From: Limnohabitans sp.
GTDB taxonomy: Bacteria > Pseudomonadota > Gammaproteobacteria > Burkholderiales > Burkholderiaceae_C
DNA length: 51,779 nucleotides
Assembly: GCA_018882835.1 (NCBI GenBank)
Contig: VERE01000017.1
Span: 1 to 51,779, forward strand
Direction: 5' to 3'
In this document: positions 8,015-16,710 of the stretch, one piece after another
Position numbering within the stretch: position 1 is the stretch's first letter
Layout of the letters: each line of letters begins with the position of its first letter
The notes under the pieces: model-generated
Database searches by the model: none
Told to the model about the DNA's origin: nothing
What the model saw: only the letters and a program-made list of their open reading frames with translations
Position numbers and translations under genes: made by a program

Positions 8015-9397
8015 TCAAGGACGGTACAACTGACGGACCCAGGCGCGCGAATGCGTGCCAAAGTTGATGAACAATCGGTTCAGGCGCTGGCTCAGGGCCT
8101 GCGCCGCGACAGGGGACTGCTGGGTCACCAGCGCAAATAAATTCACAGGGGTCGACGACGCCCCAAAGTCAAAATTCGGATCGGACACGTATTGAGGTGG
8201 CAACGACTGCGCCAGCAAGGCGTCAATGTCATCGGCCAAGGACGCTGCCTCTTGGGCCACGTGATGGCGCAAACTCATCTCCGACCATGGCAAGCGGGCG
8301 GCATCTTGGGCATCAGCCGCATACACCTTCAGCATGGGATGGTCCAGCTGACCCTCTTGCCAGGGTGTCAGCATGGCATGTCGTTGGAAATTCTCCAAAG
8401 CCAGATGGCGGTTGGACACCAGGGTGACAGCATTGTTCTTGGGGGCTGACACCCCTAGCAGGTCCAGCCCCTGGATGCCCAGCATGCGCACAACACTGAC
8501 GCCCGGCAACACCCGCGCATGGTAGGGTTGGGTCAGGTCCTGCACATAGTGCAAAGCCCAGCCAGCAAAACGCCAGGCCCAATAGTCATGACCGGTCTTC
8601 ATGGCTTGGCGTGCGAGCGCCTGCCACAGATGAACGCGGTACTCGGGATAGGTGCGACGCAAAAAGCCCGCTGCGGCATAGACCACAGGCGACTCATGGA
8701 AGAAGCCCATGTGAAACGGCGCCTGGCTTGAAAACGCCAAGGCGGGGTTGCCGAAAGGCTGCTTGCCAAAGCCATAGCGCCGGCCGTGTTCGGTACCGTT
8801 GTCTTCCCACAGGCCCAGGTCCAGCCCATAGTCGGGCTCATCGGCGGCCGTGGCAATGACGTCCAGGGCGGGCACCCACTCACCCACAGAGAGTCTGACA
8901 AAACGGGTGCCTTCCAGGCCGTTGTCACGCGCCAAGGTGCTGACGGCCGATGCCGGCAGCACGGGGCGTGTGGCTTCGGCTTGGTCTGGCGGCAACTGCA
9001 GAAACAAAGGCAAAGGAATCTGGGGGTTCACCCTCAGAGCATGCAAAAAACGCTGCCGCAGCGCAGCGTCGTCCAGGGAAGGATCAAAACGGTAGGCCAA
9101 CACCTCTGGTCGCGCCGGATAGTTGCGCAGGCGCTCGCGCGACAACTGCTCTTGCTGAGAGAGGACGGCCTCCAGTGCTGGGCCTTGCGTGCGTAAAAAG
9201 CTGGCCAAGGACTCCACCTTGACAGGGGGAACCCCCTGCAACTCGGGCATGCCTTGCAGAGATTGCCAAGTCCCCAAAGCATGCTGGCTCCAGGCCCAAG
9301 CCGAAGCACACGCCCACAAGCCGCACCACACCACGGCACGGCGCGCCATGTTTTGCCAAGAAAGACGCAGCGCGAAACTGTGTTTTTCAGGCACCAT
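8015..9397 (-). CDS. Exported zinc-dependent phospholipase C/P1-nuclease-like protein
   Basis: A 460-residue protein not readily named by overall similarity. The N-terminus holds a likely signal peptide (MARRAVVWCGLWACASAWA) whose predicted cleavage would leave W36 as the first mature residue. Residues H283-x3-D287-x5-H293 (HYVQDLTQPYH) have exactly the spacing of H118/D122/H128 in Bacillus cereus phospholipase C, and H331-x3-E335 (HLALE) mirrors H142/E146. In that fold the mature N-terminal Trp also binds zinc. The start at 9397 has AAGGGG seven bases upstream; M17 (9349) is an alternative. It is the first gene of the ligase-ior-Bug operon. Function is inferred from motifs only. Confidence 0.6.
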   Translation of the reverse strand: MVPEKHSFALRLSWQNMARRAVVWCGLWACASAWAWSQHALGTWQSLQGMPELQGVPPVKVESLASFLRTQGPALEAVLSQQEQLSRERLRNYPARPEVLAYRFDPSLDDAALRQRFLHALRVNPQIPLPLFLQLPPDQAEATRPVLPASAVSTLARDNGLEGTRFVRLSVGEWVPALDVIATAADEPDYGLDLGLWEDNGTEHGRRYGFGKQPFGNPALAFSSQAPFHMGFFHESPVVYAAAGFLRRTYPEYRVHLWQALARQAMKTGHDYWAWRFAGWALHYVQDLTQPYHARVLPGVSVVRMLGIQGLDLLGVSAPKNNAVTLVSNRHLALENFQRHAMLTPWQEGQLDHPMLKVYAADAQDAARLPWSEMSLRHHVAQEAASLADDIDALLAQSLPPQYVSDPNFDFGASSTPVNLFALVTQQSPVAAQALSQRLNRLFINFGTHSRAWVRQLYRP

Positions 9398-9468
9398 CGA
9401 CAGTCCCCTTGTTTTCAATGGTTGAATCCGTTCACTGAACCGCATCGTAACCTGCTTGAGGAGACCCC

Positions 9469-10254
9469 ATGGACCTGCAACTCAATGACCACCATATTTT
9501 GATCACTGGCGGCAGCAAAGGCATTGGCCTGGCCTGTGCCCAAGCCTTTTTGGCCGAGGGCGCGCGCGTCACGCTGGTGTCTCGCGACCCGCACAACCTG
9601 GAACGCGCCAAGCAGTCGCTGCACGCACCAGCGGGTCATGTGCACACGGTGTCTGCCGATTTGCGAGATGCTGCGCAAGCGCTGCGTGCGCTGGACGAAG
9701 CCGAGGCCTTGGGCGGTGCTGTCCAAGTGCTGGTGAATTCCGCGGGCGCCGCGAAGCGCACGCCGGCGGCGGAGTTGACCCCGCAAGCCTGGCAGGACGC
9801 CATGCAAGCCAAATACTTCAGCTACATCCACATGATCGATCCGCTGATCAAACGCATGGCACAACGAGGTGCAGGCAGCATCGTCAACGTGGTGGGGCAA
9901 GGCGGCAAAGTGGCCAGCCCGATTCACTTGCCGGGGGGCGCAGCCAATGCGGCACTCATGCTGGTGAGTGCCGGCCTGGCGGCCGCATACGGCACACAAG
10001 GCATCCGGGTGAATGCCGTCAACCCTGGCCTGACTTTGACCGATCGCCTGCAAGAAGGCCTGGCAACCGATGCGCGCCAACAAGGCATCACGCCGGAAGA
10101 AGCCCTGGCACGCGCCAATGCGCGCATCCCGCTGGGCCGGATTGCCCAGCCCAACGAAATTGCAGATGCGGTTTTGTTTTTGGCGTCGGCCCGGGCCAGC
10201 TATGTGACCGGGGCCATCCTCGCCATGGATGGCGCGCTCACACCCATGGTGTGA
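9469..10254 (+). CDS. SDR-fold protein with non-canonical active site
   Basis: A 261-residue Rossmann protein of the short-chain dehydrogenase/reductase superfamily. The dinucleotide motif TGGSKGIG (13-20), NSAG, and the late GIRVNAVNPG segment are all present. The catalytic Y-x-x-x-K is replaced: the aligned stretch is GGAAN (156-160), with glycine at the tyrosine position and asparagine at the lysine position, and the usual serine region reads IVNVVGQGG. Related atypical SDRs with G-N-A-A-L at this place exist in proteobacteria, so this is unlikely to be decay. GAGGAG lies just before the ATG. It diverges from the ligase-ior operon. Its reaction, if any, is unknown. Confidence 0.85.
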   Translation: MDLQLNDHHILITGGSKGIGLACAQAFLAEGARVTLVSRDPHNLERAKQSLHAPAGHVHTVSADLRDAAQALRALDEAEALGGAVQVLVNSAGAAKRTPAAELTPQAWQDAMQAKYFSYIHMIDPLIKRMAQRGAGSIVNVVGQGGKVASPIHLPGGAANAALMLVSAGLAAAYGTQGIRVNAVNPGLTLTDRLQEGLATDARQQGITPEEALARANARIPLGRIAQPNEIADAVLFLASARASYVTGAILAMDGALTPMV

Positions 10255-10266
10255 GGCAACTCGCGC

Positions 10267-11949
10267 TCAACGGCTGCGCGGCTTGAAGCTGCGGTTGGCT
10301 GCCGGCTTGCCAGGGCGAACCTGGATCGGGCCGGAGCGCTTGGGACCTTCCGAGCGGAAGTTGTCGCCGCGTGAACTGTCGCCACGGAAAGCGTCCTGAC
10401 GCGGTGCATTGCCGCGCGGTGCGCCACTGAAACCACCGCCAAAATTGCCACCGAAGGGCTTGCCACGGCCACCGCCGTGACGCTTGCCATCGCGACGGTC
10501 ATCGAAGCCACGGCTGCGCTCGGGGCGCTGGGTGGGCTCCAGGCCAGGAATAACTTCTGCTGCAATCGGCTGACGGGTGTAGAACTCGATGTCCTGTATC
10601 TTGCGACGATCGCGGAATTCGGCAAAGGTCACCGCCAAGCCATCGCGACCGGCGCGGCCGGTGCGGCCAATGCGGTGAACATAGTCTTCGCTCTTCATCG
10701 GCAAGCCGAAGTTGAAGACATGGCTGATGGTGGGCACGTCGATGCCACGGGCGGCCACATCGGTGGCCACCAGAATTTGCACCTGACCATTGCGCAAGGC
10801 CATCAGGCGACGGTTGCGCAAGCCTTGGCTCAAGGCACCATGCAAGGCCACGGCCGAGAAGCCGGATTGTTGCAGGTCGTTGGCGAGACCATCGCACTCG
10901 ATCTGGGTGCTGGCAAACACAATGGCTTGGTCGATATGGGTGTCACGCAGCCAATGGTCCAGCAGCTTGCGCTTGTGGTGGGCGTTGTCGGCCCAGAACA
11001 GCACTTGGCGAATGTTGGTGTGGCGTTCTTGCGGTGAGTCGATTTGCACGCGCTGGGGCTCGCGCATCACGCGGGTGGCCAGTTGCTGAATGCGCGGCGC
11101 AAAGGTCGCGCTGAACATCATGGTCTGGCGACGCTCGATGGTCAGCTGGTTGATTTCGGCCAGGTCGTCCGAGAAGCCCAGGTCGAGCATGCGGTCGGCT
11201 TCGTCGACCACAAGGAATTGCACCTGGTCAAGCTTGATCTGCTGCGAGCGCTGAAGGTCCAGCAAACGGCCGGGCGTGGCCACCACCAGGTCGGCGTTTT
11301 GCAGGCGCGCAATTTGAATTTGGTAAGGCATGCCGCCCACCACGTTGGCAATGCGCAGGCCTTTGCAATGCTGCACCAAACCGATGGCGTCGTGAGCCAC
11401 CTGTTGGGCGAGCTCGCGGGTGGGGCACAGGATCAGGGCGCCGGGCGTGGCGGCCTTGAAGTTGCGAGGCTGGGTCGGGTCCTTGCGCTTGGGGCGCTTG
11501 GGAGCGGGCAAGCCGGCAGCTTGTGCTTCGGCGACTTTGCGGGCCCAGGCTTCGGCTTCGGCCTTGGCGCGCGCTTGTTGCTGCGCAAGCAAAGTGTTCA
11601 GCACCGGCAACAGAAAAGCGGCGGTCTTGCCGCTGCCCGTCTGGCTGGACACCATCAGGTCGATGTGCCGGTTGTTTTGGACGTCGTGCATGGCCAGCGG
11701 AATGGCTTTGGCTTGCACCACCGTCGGCTGGGTGTAGCCCAGGTCGGTCACCGCAGCCACGAGCTCGGGCGCGAGCCCGAGGGCGGCAAAGGGGTTGGGA
11801 CCTTCGGAGGCGGCGGTTGTCGTGTCCACGGCAACATCGTCCATCAAAGGCGTTTCAGACAACACTTCGTTGTCCAGCGTATAGGCGTCGGTCATGTTCA
11901 TGCCGCCTGCTTGGTGCGAGGCGGGTCCATCCAAAGATTGAAACAACAT
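10267..11949 (-). CDS. DEAD-box ATP-dependent RNA helicase
   Basis: A protein of about 560 residues with the full DEAD-box set: Q motif (NPFAALGL ... Q), motif I SQTGSGKT (102-109), PTRELA, DEAD (249-252), SAT, and the helicase-C motifs ending HRIGRTGR. About 45 charged residues (Q/A/K/R rich, around 122-170) separate motif I from PTRELA. The C-terminus is a long basic, glycine- and arginine-rich tail (RGG-like), typical of RNA-annealing tails. It resembles RhlE-type helicases of ribosome assembly and RNA decay. The start is uncertain: ATG 11949 (TTG 11952 just before it) or ATGs at 11901 and 11895. A structured leader precedes it. Confidence 0.9.
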   Translation of the reverse strand: MLFQSLDGPASHQAGGMNMTDAYTLDNEVLSETPLMDDVAVDTTTAASEGPNPFAALGLAPELVAAVTDLGYTQPTVVQAKAIPLAMHDVQNNRHIDLMVSSQTGSGKTAAFLLPVLNTLLAQQQARAKAEAEAWARKVAEAQAAGLPAPKRPKRKDPTQPRNFKAATPGALILCPTRELAQQVAHDAIGLVQHCKGLRIANVVGGMPYQIQIARLQNADLVVATPGRLLDLQRSQQIKLDQVQFLVVDEADRMLDLGFSDDLAEINQLTIERRQTMMFSATFAPRIQQLATRVMREPQRVQIDSPQERHTNIRQVLFWADNAHHKRKLLDHWLRDTHIDQAIVFASTQIECDGLANDLQQSGFSAVALHGALSQGLRNRRLMALRNGQVQILVATDVAARGIDVPTISHVFNFGLPMKSEDYVHRIGRTGRAGRDGLAVTFAEFRDRRKIQDIEFYTRQPIAAEVIPGLEPTQRPERSRGFDDRRDGKRHGGGRGKPFGGNFGGGFSGAPRGNAPRQDAFRGDSSRGDNFRSEGPKRSGPIQVRPGKPAANRSFKPRSR

Positions 11950-11977
11950 CAACCTTCAGACAGAGTTCAACGCCGTT

Positions 11978-12069
11978 GTGTTGTGCAACACGGTGGCGCG
12001 GTTGGCTTCGATTTTTTGAAGCCCAAGGTGTGAGGCAGATGCGCGATCTTGTGCTTGATTTCGCACAAG
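11978..12069 (-). other. Structured 5' leader of the DEAD-box helicase gene
   Basis: Three consecutive inverted repeats lie between the helicase start and the upstream AT-rich segment: GTGTTG/CAACAC (11978-11991, 2-base loop), GGCTTC/GAAGCC (12004-12023, 8-base loop with a T run) and CTTGTGC/GCACAAG (12048-12069, 8-base loop). They are on the transcribed leader if the promoter lies in the AT-rich stretch near 12070-12100. An RNA role (autoregulation or temperature response) is an inference; some could be protein-binding sites on DNA. Confidence 0.4.
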
Positions 12070-12126
12070 AGTGTTAATTATCTCACAAATTCGGGTTTCC
12101 CCTTAATCTCCACCCACAAGGCCATT

Positions 12127-12717
12127 TCAAGGCAGCAGAAAGTGGGTTCGGTAGTGAATGAGTTCCTCGATGGATTCATGCACATCCGCCAGAGCCGTGT
12201 GCTTTTGCTGCTTCTTGAAGGCGCTGTAGACGTTGGGTTTCCAACGACGTGCCAGTTCCTTGAGGGTGCTGACATCGAGGTTGCGGTAATGCAGCCAGGC
12301 TTCCAGCTTGGGCATGTACTTCACCAGGAAACGGCGGTCCTGGCTGATGGTGTTGCCACACAGCGGGGAGCTGGCTTTGGGAACGTATTTCTGAATAAAG
12401 GCCAAAATTTGTTGCTCGGCCTGGGCTTCGCTCAAGGTGGAGGCCCGTACTTTGTCAATCAACCCACTGCGACCATGGGTGCCTTTGTTCCAGGCGTCCA
12501 TTTTGCCCAGCAGCTCATCGCTCTGGTGGATGACCCACACCGGGCCTTCGATGCGCGGCGTGAGGTCGGGCCCGGTCACAACGACGGCGATTTCCAGCAA
12601 GCGCTCGCGCTCGGGGTCCAGCCCAGACATTTCGCAATCGATCCAGACCAAATTCATATCGGATTTGGCGAGCACGGGGGGCGTGGCCTGTGTGGCCAGA
12701 GCATTTTGTTCAGACAT
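12127..12717 (-). CDS. orn: Oligoribonuclease
   Basis: A 196-residue 3'-to-5' exoribonuclease of the DEDDh family that clears the di- to penta-nucleotides left by RNA decay. The signature [11 protein letters not shown] gives the first Asp/Glu pair, and DVHESIEEL near the end gives the late Asp and His region. The start chosen is MSEQNALA at 12717; E. coli Orn is about 180 residues, so there is a short N-terminal extension and MNLVWIDC further in is a possible start. It lies divergent to the Ste24-type protease gene with about 70 bases between them. Confidence 0.95.
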   Translation of the reverse strand: MSEQNALATQATPPVLAKSDMNLVWIDCEMSGLDPERERLLEIAVVVTGPDLTPRIEGPVWVIHQSDELLGKMDAWNKGTHGRSGLIDKVRASTLSEAQAEQQILAFIQKYVPKASSPLCGNTISQDRRFLVKYMPKLEAWLHYRNLDVSTLKELARRWKPNVYSAFKKQQKHTALADVHESIEELIHYRTHFLLP

Positions 12718-12789
12718 GGCACGATTGTCGCCCATCCCGCGAATCCCCCCCCGGCAAGAGGGTGTCGATTGGCCCTAAACTCTGCGCCT

Positions 12790-14046
12790 ATGAACCCATC
12801 ACTTGCCATGACCCTGGCCTTGGCCATTGCCCTGATCGCCAACCTGGGACTGAAACTTTGGCTGGCCACGCGTCAAGCCCGCCATGTCGCACTTCACCAA
12901 CATGAGGTGCCGGCTGCATTTGCCGGCACCATTTCACTGCAGGCCCACCAGAAGGCCGCCCACTACACCCTGGCCAAGTCAAAAATCGGCCTGTGGGACA
13001 TGGCCCTGGAAGCGCTGGTGTTGCTGGGTTGGACCTTGTTGGGTGGCCTGGACTGGCTGAACCAAAGTTTGCTCGCATGGCTGGGGGCTGGCATGGCGCA
13101 GCAGCTGGCCTTGGTGGTGGGCTTCATGCTGATTGGGGGACTGATTCACCTGCCCTTGTCGCTGGTCCAGACTTTTGGCGTGGAGCAGCGCTTCGGCTTC
13201 AACAACATGACCTGGCGCCTGTGGCTCAGCGACATGGTCAAGGGCGTGGCCCTGGGCTTGATTTTGGGCTTGCCCATTGTGTGGCTGGTGCTGTGGCTGA
13301 TGCAAGCCGGCGGACATCTGTGGTGGCTTTATGCCTGGGGCGCGCTGGTGGCCTACCAGTTGTTTGTGATGTGGATCGCCCCCAATGTCATCATGCCGCT
13401 GTTCAATAAATTCACGCCGCTGGAAGACGAGACTCTGAAAGAGCGCGTCAGCCGCCTGATGGCACGCGCCGGCTTCACGGCCAAAGGCTTCTTTGTGATG
13501 GATGGCAGCCGCCGCTCCGCCCACTCCAATGCGTTTTTCACTGGCTTCGGGGCCAGCAAGCGTGTGGTGTTTTTCGATACCCTGCTGCAACAGCTCAACC
13601 CGGACGAAATGGAGGCGGTTCTGGCCCATGAGCTGGGCCACTTCAAACACCGCCACATTCTCAAAATGATGGCCACCAGCTTCGTGATGACCCTGCTGGG
13701 CCTGGCCTTGCTCGGGTGGCTGTCGCAGCAGCCTTGGTTCTACACCGGCCTGGGGGTGATGCCCAACATGTCCTCGGCCAATGACGCACTGGCCCTGTTG
13801 CTGTTCATGATGGTGGTGCCTTTGTTCACCTTCTTTTTCTCGCCGCTTTCAGCAGGCCGCTCACGCCGCTTCGAATTCGAGGCCGACGCCTATGCGGTGG
13901 CAAACAGCGATGGCAAGCACCTCGCCGGCGCCTTGCTCAAGCTGTACCAAGACAATGCCTCAACCCTGACACCGGACCCGCTTTATGTGGCTTTCTATTA
14001 TTCGCACCCCCCCGCCTCGCAGCGACTGGCGCGCATGACGGCATGA
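12790..14046 (+). CDS. M48-family (Ste24/CAAX-type) membrane metalloprotease
   Basis: A 418-residue integral membrane protein. Several hydrophobic segments span roughly residues 1-25, 70-130, 150-215 and 290-350. The zinc site is H280-E-L-G-H284 in LAHELGHFKHRH, and the third ligand is in FEFEADAYA. Ste24 homologues cleave CAAX-processed or membrane proteins; in bacteria the substrates are mostly unknown and quality control of membrane proteins is proposed. The stop overlaps the start of rsgA by four bases (ATGA), so the two are translationally coupled. Confidence 0.93.
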   Translation: MNPSLAMTLALAIALIANLGLKLWLATRQARHVALHQHEVPAAFAGTISLQAHQKAAHYTLAKSKIGLWDMALEALVLLGWTLLGGLDWLNQSLLAWLGAGMAQQLALVVGFMLIGGLIHLPLSLVQTFGVEQRFGFNNMTWRLWLSDMVKGVALGLILGLPIVWLVLWLMQAGGHLWWLYAWGALVAYQLFVMWIAPNVIMPLFNKFTPLEDETLKERVSRLMARAGFTAKGFFVMDGSRRSAHSNAFFTGFGASKRVVFFDTLLQQLNPDEMEAVLAHELGHFKHRHILKMMATSFVMTLLGLALLGWLSQQPWFYTGLGVMPNMSSANDALALLLFMMVVPLFTFFFSPLSAGRSRRFEFEADAYAVANSDGKHLAGALLKLYQDNASTLTPDPLYVAFYYSHPPASQRLARMTA

Positions 14047-14933
14047 GACAAGACGGCTTGGTCATCGCCGGCCATGGCCGCCATGTGGTGGTGGAGAGCC
14101 CGAATGGCGAGCGTCGCATCTGTCATCCTCGCGGCAAAAAAAGCCAGGCCGTGGTCGGCGACCGCGTGTGGTGGCAAGCCAGTGAGGACGAAGGCACCAT
14201 CGAGGCGGTCCAGGAACGCCGCAACCTGCTGTACCGGCAAGACGAAATTCGCACCAAGTCTTTTGCGGCCAATTTGGACAGGGTGCTGATCCTGATGGCC
14301 GCCGAGCCGGAGTTTTCCGAAATGCAGCTCACCCGCGCCCTGATTGCAGCAGAGGCGGCAGGCATTGCGCCCTTGATTGCGCTGAACAAACAGGACTTGG
14401 CCGAGGCTTTCGAGCGCGCCTGGGCGCGGCTGGCGCCCTACCGCAACATGGGCTACGAAGTCTTGCCGCTGTCGCTGCGCAACAACGCAGAGGCCCTCGG
14501 CGCCTTGCTGCGCAACCTGCATGGCAAGACCACCTTGGTGCTGGGCCCTTCAGGCGTTGGCAAAAGCACCTTGATCAACCGTTTGGTGCCCGATGCCCTG
14601 GCTGCGACCAACGAGATTTCACAAGCCCTGAACTCGGGCAAACACACCACCACCAGCACCACCTGGTACTGGGTAGACCGTGCGCAAGGCACGGCCCTGA
14701 TCGATTCACCTGGCTTCCAGGCGTTCGGCATTCACCACATTGAGCCGACGCATTTGGCGCTGTGCATGCCAGATGTGAAAGCCCACGCAGACCATTGCCG
14801 GTTTTACAACTGCACCCACCGGCACGAGCCTGGCTGTGGCGTGCGCGAGGCGCTGGGACAGGGTCTGATCAGCCCTTCACGGCACAAAATTTACGAGCAA
14901 TTGTTTGACGAGTTGTCGCAGCCTGCGTTCTGA
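14043..14933 (+). CDS. rsgA: Small ribosomal subunit biogenesis GTPase RsgA
   Basis: A 296-residue circularly permuted GTPase: the G4 motif ALNKQDL comes before the P-loop GPSGVGKSTL, which is followed by the G3 motif DSPGF. An N-terminal OB-fold region and a C-terminal zinc knuckle (HADHCRFYNCTHRHEPGCGV) complete the family layout. RsgA binds the maturing 30S subunit and checks the decoding site. The start overlaps the stop of the Ste24-type protease gene. It faces the CbiB-like gene convergently. Confidence 0.96.
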   Translation: MRQDGLVIAGHGRHVVVESPNGERRICHPRGKKSQAVVGDRVWWQASEDEGTIEAVQERRNLLYRQDEIRTKSFAANLDRVLILMAAEPEFSEMQLTRALIAAEAAGIAPLIALNKQDLAEAFERAWARLAPYRNMGYEVLPLSLRNNAEALGALLRNLHGKTTLVLGPSGVGKSTLINRLVPDALAATNEISQALNSGKHTTTSTTWYWVDRAQGTALIDSPGFQAFGIHHIEPTHLALCMPDVKAHADHCRFYNCTHRHEPGCGVREALGQGLISPSRHKIYEQLFDELSQPAF

Positions 14934-14955
14934 GCCGTGACGCCGGCAGGGCCGC

Positions 14956-15930
14956 TTAACCCAGCAAGCGCGCCAGGGTGAGCAAGGCCAGCAATACCAG
15001 CCACATCACCACCGTGCGCCACACCAAGCCCACCATGGTTCGCAAATGGCCTGGCTCGGCCTCGCGGCCCGGGGTGCTCGCGCTGTCACCCAAAGGGGTT
15101 TGCAAGGTCTCGGCCCGCGGGCGAAGCGCCTCGCCGCCGAGTCGCACGTTGATGGCCCCGGAAGTGGCCGCCAAGACCACGCCATCGTTGTCATCGGGAA
15201 AAGCTTGTGCGTGGTGACGCCAGCAATCAATCGCTTCCTCGAAATTGCCAACCACCGCAAACGCCAATGCGGTGATGCGTGCTGGCAGCCAATCGATGCG
15301 ACGCCAGGCCAGGCTGGCCGTTTGGCTAAGCGCCTCGCTGTTGAGCAAGCTCGGCTCGGTATCGACGGCCGCCTGGCGGCGCCACAGGCGAGGGACAAAT
15401 TCGCTCATGCGGTAAAGAACGGCACCAGCAGGCCCCAGGCCCAAAGCGGCCAAGACGGAGAACCAGGCCAATACGCCAAAGACGTGCCGGTGGGCAGCCA
15501 GGGCGGAGAACTCGATGACGTGGCGCAACAGTTCTCGGCGCGGCACCACCGAGGCATCCACCTGTTGCCAGGCCGCCAGTCGCTCGCGCACCTGGTTTTC
15601 ATCCCCCGAATCAAGCGCATCCCGAATTTCGGTGAAATGGTGGCTGAATTGCCGAAAACCCAAAGTGGCGTAAAGAATGCCGATGCTCCACAGGATGGCC
15701 ACTGGCCAGCCCAACCAACCCATGAGGATCCAGTGCACAGCAGTGGCCAACAGGGTGGGCGCACCGACCGTCAAACCCCAAACGGTCCATGCCTGGCGCG
15801 CACGCCCCGCATCCAGCATGCGGCTGACCCAATGGGCCCATTGGCGCATGGCTTGGTGCACCGGGTTGCGTTCTGCCAGCGGCCGAACCTGTTCGATCAG
15901 CAATGCAAAAAGAAGGGCCAGAAAGCTCAT
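14956..15930 (-). CDS. CobD/CbiB-family membrane protein
   Basis: A 324-residue membrane protein beginning MSFLALLFALLIEQVRPL, with further hydrophobic segments around 50-95, 155-185 and at the C-terminus. It resembles the CobD/CbiB and AmpE group. True CbiB attaches aminopropanol to cobyric acid, but no other cobalamin genes are in the window, and in this lineage the gene commonly sits among housekeeping genes. A role in B12 synthesis is therefore doubtful. It lies downstream of the NUDIX gene with a 29-base gap. An upstream in-frame ATG at 15963 would overlap that gene. Confidence 0.75.
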   Translation of the reverse strand: MSFLALLFALLIEQVRPLAERNPVHQAMRQWAHWVSRMLDAGRARQAWTVWGLTVGAPTLLATAVHWILMGWLGWPVAILWSIGILYATLGFRQFSHHFTEIRDALDSGDENQVRERLAAWQQVDASVVPRRELLRHVIEFSALAAHRHVFGVLAWFSVLAALGLGPAGAVLYRMSEFVPRLWRRQAAVDTEPSLLNSEALSQTASLAWRRIDWLPARITALAFAVVGNFEEAIDCWRHHAQAFPDDNDGVVLAATSGAINVRLGGEALRPRAETLQTPLGDSASTPGREAEPGHLRTMVGLVWRTVVMWLVLLALLTLARLLG

Positions 15931-15959
15931 GCCCGCATCATAGCGGCGAAGCAGCCAAC

Positions 15960-16655
15960 TCAAGCCATCAGGAAGCGGTAAAAGTTACGCAGCATGCCAG
16001 CGGTGGCACCCCAGATAAAACGTTGTTCGTCACCGTCCTGATAGGGCATGGAAAACCACTCGCGGCGAACCCCTTCGGCCTCCAATGCATGGCGTCGGTG
16101 GTGGCGCGGATCCATCAGGTATGACAAAGGCACCTCAAAAGCGGCCGCCACTTCTTGCGGATTGGGGTGCAGTGCGTGCAAGGGGTCGACCAAGGCCACG
16201 ATGGGCGTCACGATGAAGGAGGTTCCCGTGACGTATTCAGACAATGCGCCCAAGACTTCCACGTGCCGAGGCTCCAGCCCGACCTCCTCCTGCGCTTCGC
16301 GCAAGGCCGTGGCCGCAGCATCGGCATCTTCGGGATCCACTTTGCCACCGGGAAAGGCAATTTGCCCAGAATGGGTCGAAAGGTGCGCCGTACGCTGCGT
16401 CAGCAACAGCGTCGGCGTATCGCGCATGACGATGCCCACCAGCACCGAGGCCAAGGCAGGCTCGCGTTGGGCAAATTTGCGCTCACGCACCACTTCTGGC
16501 TGCCAGGCTGGCGGCTGCGCGAAACGCTGTCGCAATGCCTGTGCCGACAGCCTTTCCGCTGGCACCGCTGGCATGTGATGGTCCACCCCAATCACCGGCA
16601 CGCGCTCGGGATCGAAGTTGGGCAATTTGGACAAAGGGGTCAGGGGTTGCGCCAT
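15960..16655 (-). CDS. NUDIX hydrolase, CoA pyrophosphatase type
   Basis: A 231-residue NUDIX enzyme. The box is seen as FPGGKVDPEDAD followed by ALREAQEEVGL, with the longer spacing between the first Glu and the REAQEEVG core that marks the CoA-hydrolysing (NudL/PCD1) group. It would split CoA, CoA esters or oxidised CoA into phosphopantetheine and 3',5'-ADP. The start at 16655 follows directly on the T-run of a terminator that ends the ribosomal operon, so its expression may depend on readthrough. An open frame continues upstream but runs through rplS. Confidence 0.92.
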   Translation of the reverse strand: MAQPLTPLSKLPNFDPERVPVIGVDHHMPAVPAERLSAQALRQRFAQPPAWQPEVVRERKFAQREPALASVLVGIVMRDTPTLLLTQRTAHLSTHSGQIAFPGGKVDPEDADAAATALREAQEEVGLEPRHVEVLGALSEYVTGTSFIVTPIVALVDPLHALHPNPQEVAAAFEVPLSYLMDPRHHRRHALEAEGVRREWFSMPYQDGDEQRFIWGATAGMLRNFYRFLMA

Positions 16656-16656
16656 G

Positions 16657-16689
16657 AAAAAAGCCGCCTCAAGACATGCAGGGGCGGCT
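16657..16689 (-). terminator. Intrinsic terminator/attenuator between rplS and the NUDIX gene
   Basis: Read leftward, AGCCGCC (16689-16683 region) pairs with GGCGGCT (16668-16662 region) across a 14-base loop and is followed by six T residues. The T-run ends one base before the NUDIX ATG. The GAGG that could serve as ribosome site lies at the base of the downstream arm. Confidence 0.8.
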
Positions 16690-16710
16690 GATTGGAAGCG
16701 GTCAAGCAGC

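Noticed and set aside
12049..12789. N-terminal extension of the Ste24 protease frame
   Set aside because: The extension lies antisense to orn and the membrane protein has a natural start at 12790.
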